Assembly: GCF_001514195.1 (NCBI RefSeq)
Contig: NZ_KQ948734.1
Span: 712,462 to 776,461, forward strand
Source: Streptomyces griseorubiginosus
GTDB lineage: Bacteria > Actinomycetota > Actinomycetes > Streptomycetales > Streptomycetaceae
Direction of reading: 5' to 3'
Length of the DNA stretch: 64,000 bases
Shown: one piece after another, positions 19,058 to 26,379 of the stretch
Numbering within the stretch: the first letter of the stretch is position 1
Layout of the letters: the number at the start of each line of letters is the position of its first letter
Program-made: the position numbers and the translations under genes
Notes under the pieces: model-generated
Database searches by the model: none
What the model saw: only the letters and a program-made list of their open reading frames with translations
What the model was told of the DNA's origin: nothing

Positions 19058-20021
19058 GCCCCAGCAACCAGAGGGAGCGATCGCCGGGACCGGTATGGGC
19101 GGGGCGATGGACCTGGCGGTGAGCGAGGCGACCACCCTGGAGGCGGGCCGCCCGGACGGCTCGGGCCCTGCGGGCAAGCCGCGCTCCCTGTGGTCCGACG
19201 CCTGGCGCGACCTGCGCCGCAACCCCGTCTTCATCATCTCCGGCCTGGTGATCCTCTTCCTGGTCGTCATCTCCCTGTGGCCGTCGCTGATCGCGTCCGG
19301 CAACCCCCTCAAGTGCGACCTCGCCAAGGCCCAGGAGGGATCCCAGCCGGGCCATCCCTTCGGCTTCGACGGCCAGGGCTGCGACGTCTACACGCGCACG
19401 GTGTACGGCGCCCGTACGTCGGTGACGGTCGGCGTCTGCGCCACGCTCGGGGTGGCCCTGCTCGGCTCGGCCCTCGGCGGCCTCGCGGGCTTCTTCGGGG
19501 GGTTCTGGGACTCGCTCCTGTCCCGCCTCACCGACATCTTCTTCGCGATCCCGGTGGTCCTCGGCGGCCTGGTCCTGCTGTCGGTGGTCACCAGCAGCAC
19601 GGTGTGGCCGGTGATCGGCTTCATGGTGCTGCTGGGCTGGCCGCAGATCTCCCGCATCGCGCGCGGCTCGGTCATCACGGCCAAGCAGAACGACTACGTC
19701 CAGGCGGCCAGGGCGCTGGGCGCCTCCAACTCCCGGCTCCTGCTGCGGCACATCACCCCGAACGCGGTGGCCCCGGTGATCGTCGTGGCGACCATCGCGC
19801 TCGGCACGTACATCTCGCTGGAGGCCACGCTGTCCTACCTCGGCGTGGGCCTGAAGCCGCCCACGGTCAGCTGGGGCATCGACATCTCCGCCGCCTCCGC
19901 CTACATCCGCAACGCCCCGCACATGCTCCTGTGGCCGGCCGGGGCCCTGGCGATCACCGTCCTCGCCTTCATCATGCTCGGCGACGCGGTCCGCGACGCC
20001 CTCGACCCGAAGCTGAGGTGA
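19050..20021 (+). CDS. Peptide ABC transporter permease (DppC type)
   Basis: This 323-residue permease has a cytoplasmic N-terminus of about 50 residues rich in Gly/Ala/Pro, then a first helix (PVFIISGLVILFLVVISLW) and five more. The EAA loop is YVQAARALGASNSRLLLRHITPN. The periplasmic loop contains GFDGQGCDVYTRTVYGART, the family's GTDxxGRDVxSRxxxGAR-like region. It overlaps the preceding permease gene by eight bases, so coupling is likely. Confidence 0.95.
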   Translation: MPEPQQPEGAIAGTGMGGAMDLAVSEATTLEAGRPDGSGPAGKPRSLWSDAWRDLRRNPVFIISGLVILFLVVISLWPSLIASGNPLKCDLAKAQEGSQPGHPFGFDGQGCDVYTRTVYGARTSVTVGVCATLGVALLGSALGGLAGFFGGFWDSLLSRLTDIFFAIPVVLGGLVLLSVVTSSTVWPVIGFMVLLGWPQISRIARGSVITAKQNDYVQAARALGASNSRLLLRHITPNAVAPVIVVATIALGTYISLEATLSYLGVGLKPPTVSWGIDISAASAYIRNAPHMLLWPAGALAITVLAFIMLGDAVRDALDPKLR

Positions 20022-20045
20022 GAGGGCGTGGCGAGGGGCGCGGAG

Positions 20046-20143
20046 GACCGACGGCGCCGATCCTTTTCCACCCACAGGGCGGCTCGGCGTTCCCCCGCAG
20101 TCCGTCCCCGTGCCACCGGCGGTCAACGGCGTTGCCGTCGGTC
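20046..20143 (+). other. Gap in the operon with distant inverted repeats
   Basis: The 166-base gap 20022-20187 between the permease and first ATPase genes has no ORF. GACCGACGGC (20046-20055) and GCCGTCGGTC (20134-20143) are exact complements and could base-pair across about 78 bases in the mRNA. Confidence 0.3.
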
Positions 20144-20187
20144 GTGTCGCACCTCCCCCGTCCCCGCCGAAGCCGAGGTGAGTCGTC

Positions 20188-21201
20188 GTGCTGCTCGAAG
20201 TGCGTGATCTGCATGTGGAGTTCAGGACCAGGGACGGGGTCGCCAAGGCCGTCAACGGGGTCGACTACGCGGTGGACGCGGGGGAGACCCTCGCCGTGCT
20301 GGGGGAGTCCGGGTCGGGGAAGTCCGTGACCGCGCAGGCGATCATGGGGATCCTCGACACACCGCCAGGAAAGGTCACCGGCGGGGAGATCGTCTTCCAG
20401 GGCCAGGACCTGCTCACGCTCAAGGAGGACGAGCGGCGCAGGATCCGCGGCGCCGAGATGGCGATGATCTTCCAGGACGCGCTCTCCTCCCTGAACCCGG
20501 TGCTCTCCGTCGGCGACCAGCTCGGCGAGATGTTCGTCGTGCACCGCGGGATGTCGAAGAAGGACGCCCGCGCGAAGGCCGTCGAGCTGATGGACCACGT
20601 GCGGATCCCCGCGGCCAAGGAGCGCGTCAAGGACTACCCCCACCAGTTCTCCGGCGGCATGCGCCAACGCATCATGATCGCGATGGCCCTCGCCCTGGAG
20701 CCCGCGCTGATCATCGCCGACGAGCCGACCACCGCCCTGGACGTCACCGTCCAGGCCCAGGTGATGGACCTGCTCGCCGAACTCCAGCGCGAGTACCACA
20801 TGGGGCTCATCCTCATCACCCACGACCTCGGTGTCGTCGCGGACGTCGCCGACCGGATCGCCGTCATGTACGCGGGCCGGATCGTCGAGCAGGCGCCCGT
20901 CCACGACATCTACAAGGCCCCCGCCCACCCCTACACGCGCGGTCTCCTCGACTCCATCCCCCGTCTCGACCAGAAGGGCCAGGAGCTGTACGCGATCAAG
21001 GGACTGCCGCCCAACTTGATGAACATCCCTCCGGGTTGCGCGTTCAACCCCCGCTGCCCGATGGCCCGGGACGTGTGCCGGACGGATGTACCACCCCTGT
21101 ACGAAGTGGACGGTGGTGTTGACGGCATGGACAAGAGGGATGACATGGACGGCGGACGGACCAGTGCCTGCCACTTCTGGACGGAGTGCCTCCATGGTTG
21201 A
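20188..21201 (+). CDS. Peptide ABC transporter ATP-binding protein (DppD/OppD type)
   Basis: The 337-residue ATPase starts at a GTG preceded by GAGGTGAG. It shows Walker [10 protein letters not shown]-loop [11 protein letters not shown], signature SGGMRQR, Walker [14 protein letters not shown]-loop ITHDLG, and the C-terminal CAFNPRC motif. Before the end there is a short Gly/Asp-rich insert ([16 protein letters not shown]). It energises the second importer with the following gene, which starts inside its last codons. Confidence 0.95.
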   Translation: MLLEVRDLHVEFRTRDGVAKAVNGVDYAVDAGETLAVLGESGSGKSVTAQAIMGILDTPPGKVTGGEIVFQGQDLLTLKEDERRRIRGAEMAMIFQDALSSLNPVLSVGDQLGEMFVVHRGMSKKDARAKAVELMDHVRIPAAKERVKDYPHQFSGGMRQRIMIAMALALEPALIIADEPTTALDVTVQAQVMDLLAELQREYHMGLILITHDLGVVADVADRIAVMYAGRIVEQAPVHDIYKAPAHPYTRGLLDSIPRLDQKGQELYAIKGLPPNLMNIPPGCAFNPRCPMARDVCRTDVPPLYEVDGGVDGMDKRDDMDGGRTSACHFWTECLHG

Positions 21202-22255
21202 GCCGATCCTGGAAGTGGGTGGACTGGTCAAGCACTACCCGTTGACCCAGGGCGTCCTGTTCAAGAGACAGGTCGGTGCCGTCAAGGCCGTCGACGGGGT
21301 GGACTTCACCCTCCACAAGGGAGAGACCCTCGGCATCGTCGGAGAGTCCGGCTGCGGCAAGTCCACCGTCGCCAAGATGCTGGTCAATCTGGAGCGGCCG
21401 ACGCAAGGGTTGATCAAGTACAAGGGCGAGGACATCACCAAGCTGTCCGGCAAGGCCCTCAAGTCGGTCCGCCGCAACATCCAGATGGTGTTCCAGGACC
21501 CCTACACCTCGCTCAACCCCCGGATGACGGTCGGCGACATCATCGGGGAGCCGTACGACATCCACCCCGAGGTGGCCCCCAAGGGCGACCGCCGCAAGAA
21601 GGTCCAGGACCTGCTGGACGTCGTCGGCCTCAACCCCGAGTACATCAACCGCTATCCGCACCAGTTCTCCGGCGGCCAGCGCCAACGCATCGGCATCGCG
21701 CGCGGGTTGGCCCTGCGCCCGGAGGTGATCGTCGCCGACGAACCGGTCTCCGCCCTCGACGTCTCCGTCCAGGCCCAGGTGATCAACCTCCTCGACCGGC
21801 TCCAGAGCGACTTCGAGCTGTCGTACCTCTTCATCGCCCACGACCTGTCGATCGTCCGGCACATCTCGGACCGGGTCGGGGTGATGTACCTCGGGCGGAT
21901 CGTGGAGATCGGCAAGGACGCCGAGATCTACGACCACCCCACGCACCCGTACACCCAGGCGCTGCTGTCCGCGGTGCCGGTGCCCGACCCGGAGGCCCGT
22001 GAGCACCGCGAGCGGATCATCCTGGCCGGAGACGTCCCGTCCCCGACGAACATCCCCTCCGGCTGCCGCTTCCGCACCCGCTGCTGGAAGGCACGGGAAC
22101 GCTGCGCCCTGGAGGTGCCCGCGCTGGCGGTCCCGGCGGAGTTCCGGCACACGAACGGACCGGAGGCCCATGACTCGGCCTGCCACTTCGCCGAGACCCT
22201 GTCCGTCAGCCCTTCCACGCCGGGCGGGGCCGTGCCGCCCGAGGAGCCGGAGTAA
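21194..22255 (+). CDS. Peptide ABC transporter ATP-binding protein (DppF/OppF type)
   Basis: I place the start at the ATG at 21194 (353 residues, [17 protein letters not shown]), which has GGAG upstream and overlaps the preceding gene by eight bases; longer in-frame starts from 21086 lie inside that gene. Walker A GESGCGKS, signature SGGQRQR, Walker [14 protein letters not shown]-loop IAHDLS and the C-terminal CRFRTRC motif are all present. It is the last gene of the operon. Confidence 0.95.
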   Translation: MVEPILEVGGLVKHYPLTQGVLFKRQVGAVKAVDGVDFTLHKGETLGIVGESGCGKSTVAKMLVNLERPTQGLIKYKGEDITKLSGKALKSVRRNIQMVFQDPYTSLNPRMTVGDIIGEPYDIHPEVAPKGDRRKKVQDLLDVVGLNPEYINRYPHQFSGGQRQRIGIARGLALRPEVIVADEPVSALDVSVQAQVINLLDRLQSDFELSYLFIAHDLSIVRHISDRVGVMYLGRIVEIGKDAEIYDHPTHPYTQALLSAVPVPDPEAREHRERIILAGDVPSPTNIPSGCRFRTRCWKARERCALEVPALAVPAEFRHTNGPEAHDSACHFAETLSVSPSTPGGAVPPEEPE

Positions 22256-22334
22256 CACGGAGGCAACTTCGCCGACCCGGTCTCGATATACGGACACGTC
22301 AGGCTGAGGAACGTACGGCCGTGCGGGTGCCGTA

Positions 22335-22370
22335 AACGGGCCGGGGCGCGCCATGTCGCCCCGGCCCGTT
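22335..22370. terminator. Bidirectional terminator between convergent genes
   Basis: AACGGGCCGGGGCG (22335-22348) and CGCCCCGGCCCGTT (22357-22370) form a perfect 14-bp stem with an 8-base loop. It lies between the importer's last gene and the convergent peptidase gene whose stop codon is seven bases away, so it can serve both. Confidence 0.85.
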
Positions 22371-22376
22371 GCCGTG

Positions 22377-24497
22377 CTACACCAGGCCCAACGACCGCTT
22401 CAGGAAGTCCAGCTGAAGCAGCAGCAGGTTCTCGGCGACCGTCTCCTGCGGGGTCATGTGGGTCACCCCGGACAGCGGCAGCACCTCGTGCGGGCGGCCG
22501 GCGGCGAGCAGGGCCGAGGACAGCCGCAGGGAGTGGGCGACCACCACGTTGTCGTCCGCGAGGCCATGGATGATCATCATCGGGCGGTGCGGCTCCACCG
22601 CGTCCACCAGGCCCTCGTCGTCGACCAGGGAGTTGCGCCGGTAGACCTCGGGCTGCTCGTCCGGGTGTCCGATGTACCGCTCCTGGTAGTGGGTGTCGTA
22701 CAGGCGCAGATCGGTGACCGGGGCGCCGACCACCGCCGCGTGGAACACGTCCGGGCGGCGCAGGGCGGCGAGGGCCGCCAGATAGCCGCCGAAGGACCAG
22801 CCGCGGATCGCGACCCGGTCCAGGTCGAGCGGGAAGTCCTCGGCGAGCGCCTGGAGCGCGTCGACCTGGTCCTGGAGGACCACCTCCGCCAGGTCGTCCC
22901 GGACGGCCTTCTCCCAGGCGGGGGAGCGGCCCGGGGTGCCCCGGCCGTCGGCCACGACGACCGCGAAACCCTGGTCGGCGAACCACTGCGAGGTGAGGTG
23001 GGGATTGTGGGCGGCGACCACCCGCTGACCGTGCGGACCCCCGTACGGGTCGAGCAAAACCGGAAGGGGGCTGTCACCGGCGTAGTCCTGCGGCATAAGC
23101 ACGGCGCACGGGATCCTGCGTGCGCCCCCCTCGATGAGGGTCACGCGCGGGGTCAAACCGGGATCTTCCGCATACGACGTGACAGTCGCCGTCTCCTTGC
23201 CGTCGCGCAGCACCCGCGCCCGGGCGCCCGGCCGGTCGAGGCTCGCGGACACCAGCACGGTCACGCCCCCGGCACGCACCGCGGAATGCACGCCGGGCTC
23301 CTGTGACACGCGCTCCACGCCGAGCTCGTTCACCCGATAGACGTGCACCTCGCCGGTCTCCGGTGACTCGGCACGCGTGCCGGCCGAGGCCGAGACCAGC
23401 ACGTCGTCCGCGGTCACGTCCAGCACCGCGCGGATGTGCAACTGGGGCCCGGTCAGGGGCCGTTCGCCGACCGCGAGGACCCGCGCGCCCCCCTCGTCGG
23501 CGATCCGCACGAGCTGCCCCGAGGGACTCCAGCAGGGCACGCCAGGGAAAAGATCCAGCCAAATCGGATCTTCGTCCGCGTGCACCATCCGGGTCGCGCC
23601 GGACTCCGGGTCCACCGCCAGATACAGCTGACTGCGCTGGTCGCGCGCCTGTACGAGCAGCAGTGGAGCACCCGCCGCTGACCAGTGCACATGGGCCAGA
23701 TACGGATACCGCGCACGGTCCCAGGAGACCTCCGTGCGCGCCCCGCCCAGGTCGATCACGAACAGCCGTACGTCCGCGTTGGGGGTGCCCGCCGCCGGGT
23801 ACGGGACGTGTTGTGGATCACGCTCGGGATGGGCCGGATCGGAGATCCACCAGCGCCGCACCGGCGTGTCGTCCACCCGTGCGACCAGCAGTCGGTCCGA
23901 CTCCGGCGACCACCAGAAGCCCCGGGTGCGGCCCATCTCCTCGGCCGCGACGAACTCCGCCAGGCCGTAGGTGACTTGATCCGACTCGGGCCCGGCGAGC
24001 ACCCGGTCGTCCTCGCCCTCGGCGCCCACGATCCGCAGGGCGCCCCGCGCGACGTACGCGACGTGCCGCCCGTCGGGCGCCGGACGGGGGTCGATCACCG
24101 GTCCGGGCACGGGCAGTTCACGTGCCGTGCCGGCCCGCAGCTCCGCCGTGAAAAGCCGCCCTGACAAGGCGAAAGAGGCCAACTCGACGGCCGCGTCGGT
24201 GGCGTAGCCGACCACGCCCGCACCGCCCTCGCGGCTGCGCTCGCGCCGGGCCCGCTCCTCGGGCGACAGCCGCTCCTCGGCGCCGCCCAGGAGGGCGCGC
24301 GGGTCGGCGGCCACGCGCTCCCCGCCGTCCGCCGTGTCGAGCACCCACAGTGAATTGGCCCGATCGGTGCCGGAGTTGGAGCGCAGGAAGGCGACACGCG
24401 ACCCGTCGGGAGCCACGGTGAACGCGCGCGGCGCGCCGAGAGTGAAGCGCTGGGTGCGGGCGTGCCGACGGGGAAAGGAGTCAGGCTCAGTCGTCAT
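22377..24497 (-). CDS. Prolyl oligopeptidase family S9 serine peptidase (DPP-IV type)
   Basis: From the ATG at 24497 the protein has 706 residues. The N-terminal two thirds form a DPP-IV-type beta-propeller (VAYVARGALRIV, FVAAEEMGRTRGFWWSPESDRLLVARVDDTPV with the Glu-Glu pair that binds the peptide N-terminus). The C-terminal alpha/beta-hydrolase has the triad Ser568 (GWSFGGY), Asp648 (HGLADDN) and His680 (GVTHMT). It should cut dipeptides from the N-terminus of peptides, often after Pro or Ala. No signal peptide is seen, so it is probably cytoplasmic. It lies next to a peptide importer and could process imported peptides. A longer frame to 24680 adds sequence that looks like promoter DNA. 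Confidence 0.92.
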   Translation of the reverse strand: MTTEPDSFPRRHARTQRFTLGAPRAFTVAPDGSRVAFLRSNSGTDRANSLWVLDTADGGERVAADPRALLGGAEERLSPEERARRERSREGGAGVVGYATDAAVELASFALSGRLFTAELRAGTARELPVPGPVIDPRPAPDGRHVAYVARGALRIVGAEGEDDRVLAGPESDQVTYGLAEFVAAEEMGRTRGFWWSPESDRLLVARVDDTPVRRWWISDPAHPERDPQHVPYPAAGTPNADVRLFVIDLGGARTEVSWDRARYPYLAHVHWSAAGAPLLLVQARDQRSQLYLAVDPESGATRMVHADEDPIWLDLFPGVPCWSPSGQLVRIADEGGARVLAVGERPLTGPQLHIRAVLDVTADDVLVSASAGTRAESPETGEVHVYRVNELGVERVSQEPGVHSAVRAGGVTVLVSASLDRPGARARVLRDGKETATVTSYAEDPGLTPRVTLIEGGARRIPCAVLMPQDYAGDSPLPVLLDPYGGPHGQRVVAAHNPHLTSQWFADQGFAVVVADGRGTPGRSPAWEKAVRDDLAEVVLQDQVDALQALAEDFPLDLDRVAIRGWSFGGYLAALAALRRPDVFHAAVVGAPVTDLRLYDTHYQERYIGHPDEQPEVYRRNSLVDDEGLVDAVEPHRPMMIIHGLADDNVVVAHSLRLSSALLAAGRPHEVLPLSGVTHMTPQETVAENLLLLQLDFLKRSLGLV

Positions 24498-24565
24498 GAC
24501 CCGACCATATTGGCCATGCGCCCCCTTGTGCGGCCGTGCGCCGACCGATGCGCAGCCACGGATAG

Positions 24566-24587
24566 TTATGATCACTACCGCATAGTG
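24566..24587. promoter_or_regulatory. AT-rich promoter/operator between peptidase and small membrane protein genes
   Basis: In the divergent gap 24498-24673, TATGAT at 24567-24572 matches a -10 box on the plus strand. The overlapping CACTA (24573-24577) and TAGTG (24583-24587) are inverted repeats 5 bases apart. TTATGATCAC (24566-24575) is the exact reverse complement of a 10-mer at 4992-5001. Confidence 0.4.
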
Positions 24588-24673
24588 GGTATGAACCTGC
24601 TGGCTGACGTATGGATTTATCTGCCCCCTGGTCCGACCCCCCGCGTCCCTGGGATCTTTGGAGGTGAGCCGCC

Positions 24674-24868
24674 GTGGCACTCTCGATTTCGGCGGTGGTG
24701 CTGCTGGCGATCGTCGTCTTCCTTCTGATCAAGAAGTCGGGTCTGAAGGGCGGACACGCGGTCGTGTGCATCCTGCTCGGCTTCTATCTCGCGGCTTCCT
24801 CGATCGCCCCGACGATCAGCGAGCTGACGACGAACATCGCGGGCATGATCGGCAGTATCAAGTTCTGA
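24674..24868 (+). CDS. Small conserved membrane protein
   Basis: The 64-residue protein starts at a GTG with a strong GGAGGTGA seven bases upstream. It has two hydrophobic segments (SISAVVLLAIVVFLLIKK, GHAVVCILLGFYLAASSIAPT) with a basic turn between them (KKSGLKGG), so both ends should face the same side. Similar small proteins occur beside mshB in other streptomycetes, but I know no function. It is upstream of mshB on the same strand with its own promoter region. Confidence 0.85.
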   Translation: MALSISAVVLLAIVVFLLIKKSGLKGGHAVVCILLGFYLAASSIAPTISELTTNIAGMIGSIKF

Positions 24869-24914
24869 CCCGTCCTCGACGACCCGGCTGCGCGGGACTG
24901 TCGGTGGCCCCTCG

Positions 24915-24926
24915 TAGGCTGGGGCC
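24915..24926 (+). promoter_or_regulatory. Probable leaderless promoter of mshB
   Basis: TAGGCT (24915-24920) fits the TANNNT -10 pattern and ends six bases before the mshB ATG, which places +1 on or next to the A of the start codon. No Shine-Dalgarno is present, consistent with a leaderless transcript. I find no clear -35 box. Confidence 0.45.
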
Positions 24927-25814
24927 ATGACGGAACAGCCCGCTCGGCGTCTGCTCCTGGTGCACGCGCACCCGGACGACGAGTCGATCAACAACGGCGC
25001 GACCATGGCCAGGTACGCGGCCGAGGGCGCTCGGGTGACCCTGGTCACCTGCACCCTCGGCGAGCTCGGCGAGGTCATCCCGCCCGGGCTGCGCCACCTG
25101 ACCGGCGCCGCCCTCGGCGAGTACCGCCGCGGCGAGCTCACCGCGGCCATGGCTGAGCTCGGCGTCGCGGACTTCCGCCTGCTTGGGGGCGCCGGGCGCT
25201 ACCAGGACTCCGGAATGATGGGCCTGCCGGACAACGACGACCCCGCCTGCTTCTGGCAGGCCGACGTCGACACCGCCGCCGCCCACCTCGTCGAGGTGAT
25301 CCTGGAGGTCCGCCCCCAGGTCCTCGTCACCTACGACGAGCACGGCGGGTACGGCCACCCCGACCACATCCAGGCCCACCGCGTCGCCATGCGAGCCGTC
25401 GAGCTCGCCGCCGACGCCGGCTGGGAGATCCCGAAGGTCTACTGGAACCGCGTCCCGCGCACGGTCGGCGAGCAGGCCTTCGCCCGCCTCCAGGGCGACC
25501 TGGCCGCTCTTCCCTTCGGCAAGGCCGGCGTCCTCGACGACGTACCGGGCGTGGTCGACGACGAGCGGATCACCACGGAGATCGACGGCACCGGGTACGC
25601 CGCCGCCAAGAGCGCCGCGATGGCCGCGCACGCCACCCAGATCGAGGTGTCGGGGGCGTACTTCGCGCTCTCCAACGAACTCGCGCAACCCCTCTTCACC
25701 ACCGAGTACTACGAATTGGTGAGAGGGGAACACGGCAGCACCAGGGAGACCGACCTGTTCGCGGGGATCGAGGTCCCCGGGATCGAGTCTCCCGGAATCG
25801 AGGGCACGTCATGA
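24927..25814 (+). CDS. mshB: Mycothiol biosynthesis deacetylase MshB
   Basis: The 295-residue protein is a LmbE-type zinc deacetylase. It removes acetate from GlcNAc-inositol to give GlcN-inositol in mycothiol synthesis in the cytoplasm. The AHPDDE motif at residues 14-19 gives zinc ligands His15 and Asp18, and GHPDHI near residue 147 gives the third. [13 protein letters not shown] and [14 protein letters not shown] are typical of MshB rather than the paralogue Mca. The C-terminus has a short tandem PGIE repeat ([14 protein letters not shown]). Its last four bases overlap the start of the next gene. Confidence 0.95.
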   Translation: MTEQPARRLLLVHAHPDDESINNGATMARYAAEGARVTLVTCTLGELGEVIPPGLRHLTGAALGEYRRGELTAAMAELGVADFRLLGGAGRYQDSGMMGLPDNDDPACFWQADVDTAAAHLVEVILEVRPQVLVTYDEHGGYGHPDHIQAHRVAMRAVELAADAGWEIPKVYWNRVPRTVGEQAFARLQGDLAALPFGKAGVLDDVPGVVDDERITTEIDGTGYAAAKSAAMAAHATQIEVSGAYFALSNELAQPLFTTEYYELVRGEHGSTRETDLFAGIEVPGIESPGIEGTS

Positions 25815-26221
25815 GCGACCGGACGTCGATGCTGGCCCAGCCCCTGCAACGCCCGTCCGCCGGCCGGGCCGCCGCCTACCTCGGCCTCTTCGTGCTCGGC
25901 GCGCTCGTCGGGCTCGCCGGGGCGCTCGTGCAGGGTGGCTGGTTCCCCTGGGGCCTGCTGCTCGCCCTGCTCGGTGAGGCAGGACTGCTGCTCGGCGGGG
26001 CCCGCGCGGCCGACAGCCGGGCCGGGGCCGTCGCGCCCGCCGGCGGCTGGATGGTCGCCGTCATCTTCCTCACCGCCAGCCGCCCGGAAGGCGACTTCGT
26101 CTTCGCCGCGGGAGCCGGCTCCTACCTCTTCCTGCTCGGCGGCATGGCAGTTGCTGTGATCTGCGCCACCCTTGGGTCGGGGCGGCAACCGGGCGGCGGT
26201 CCCGTCCGACTTGGCAAGTGA
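25811..26221 (+). CDS. DUF6113-like integral membrane protein
   Basis: This 136-residue protein starts at an ATG that overlaps the mshB stop (ATGA), so it is coupled to mshB. Four hydrophobic segments are visible ([74 protein letters not shown]). The motif [21 protein letters not shown] is what I associate with this family of actinobacterial membrane proteins. Function unknown. Confidence 0.85.
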   Translation: MSDRTSMLAQPLQRPSAGRAAAYLGLFVLGALVGLAGALVQGGWFPWGLLLALLGEAGLLLGGARAADSRAGAVAPAGGWMVAVIFLTASRPEGDFVFAAGAGSYLFLLGGMAVAVICATLGSGRQPGGGPVRLGK

Positions 26222-26379
26222 CGTACCACTTCTCCGCATCGGATGCGTGCGAGTCCCGTGTGGGTTTCCCCGGCGGTCGTGGGATACGGGCCAGAAGTGG
26301 CCAGTATGGTGGTGCGCGCCGCCGACGCCCGAAGCAGTGAGGTCGAAACGGGCGGCGGAGCCAACCAGGAGAACCTGCC

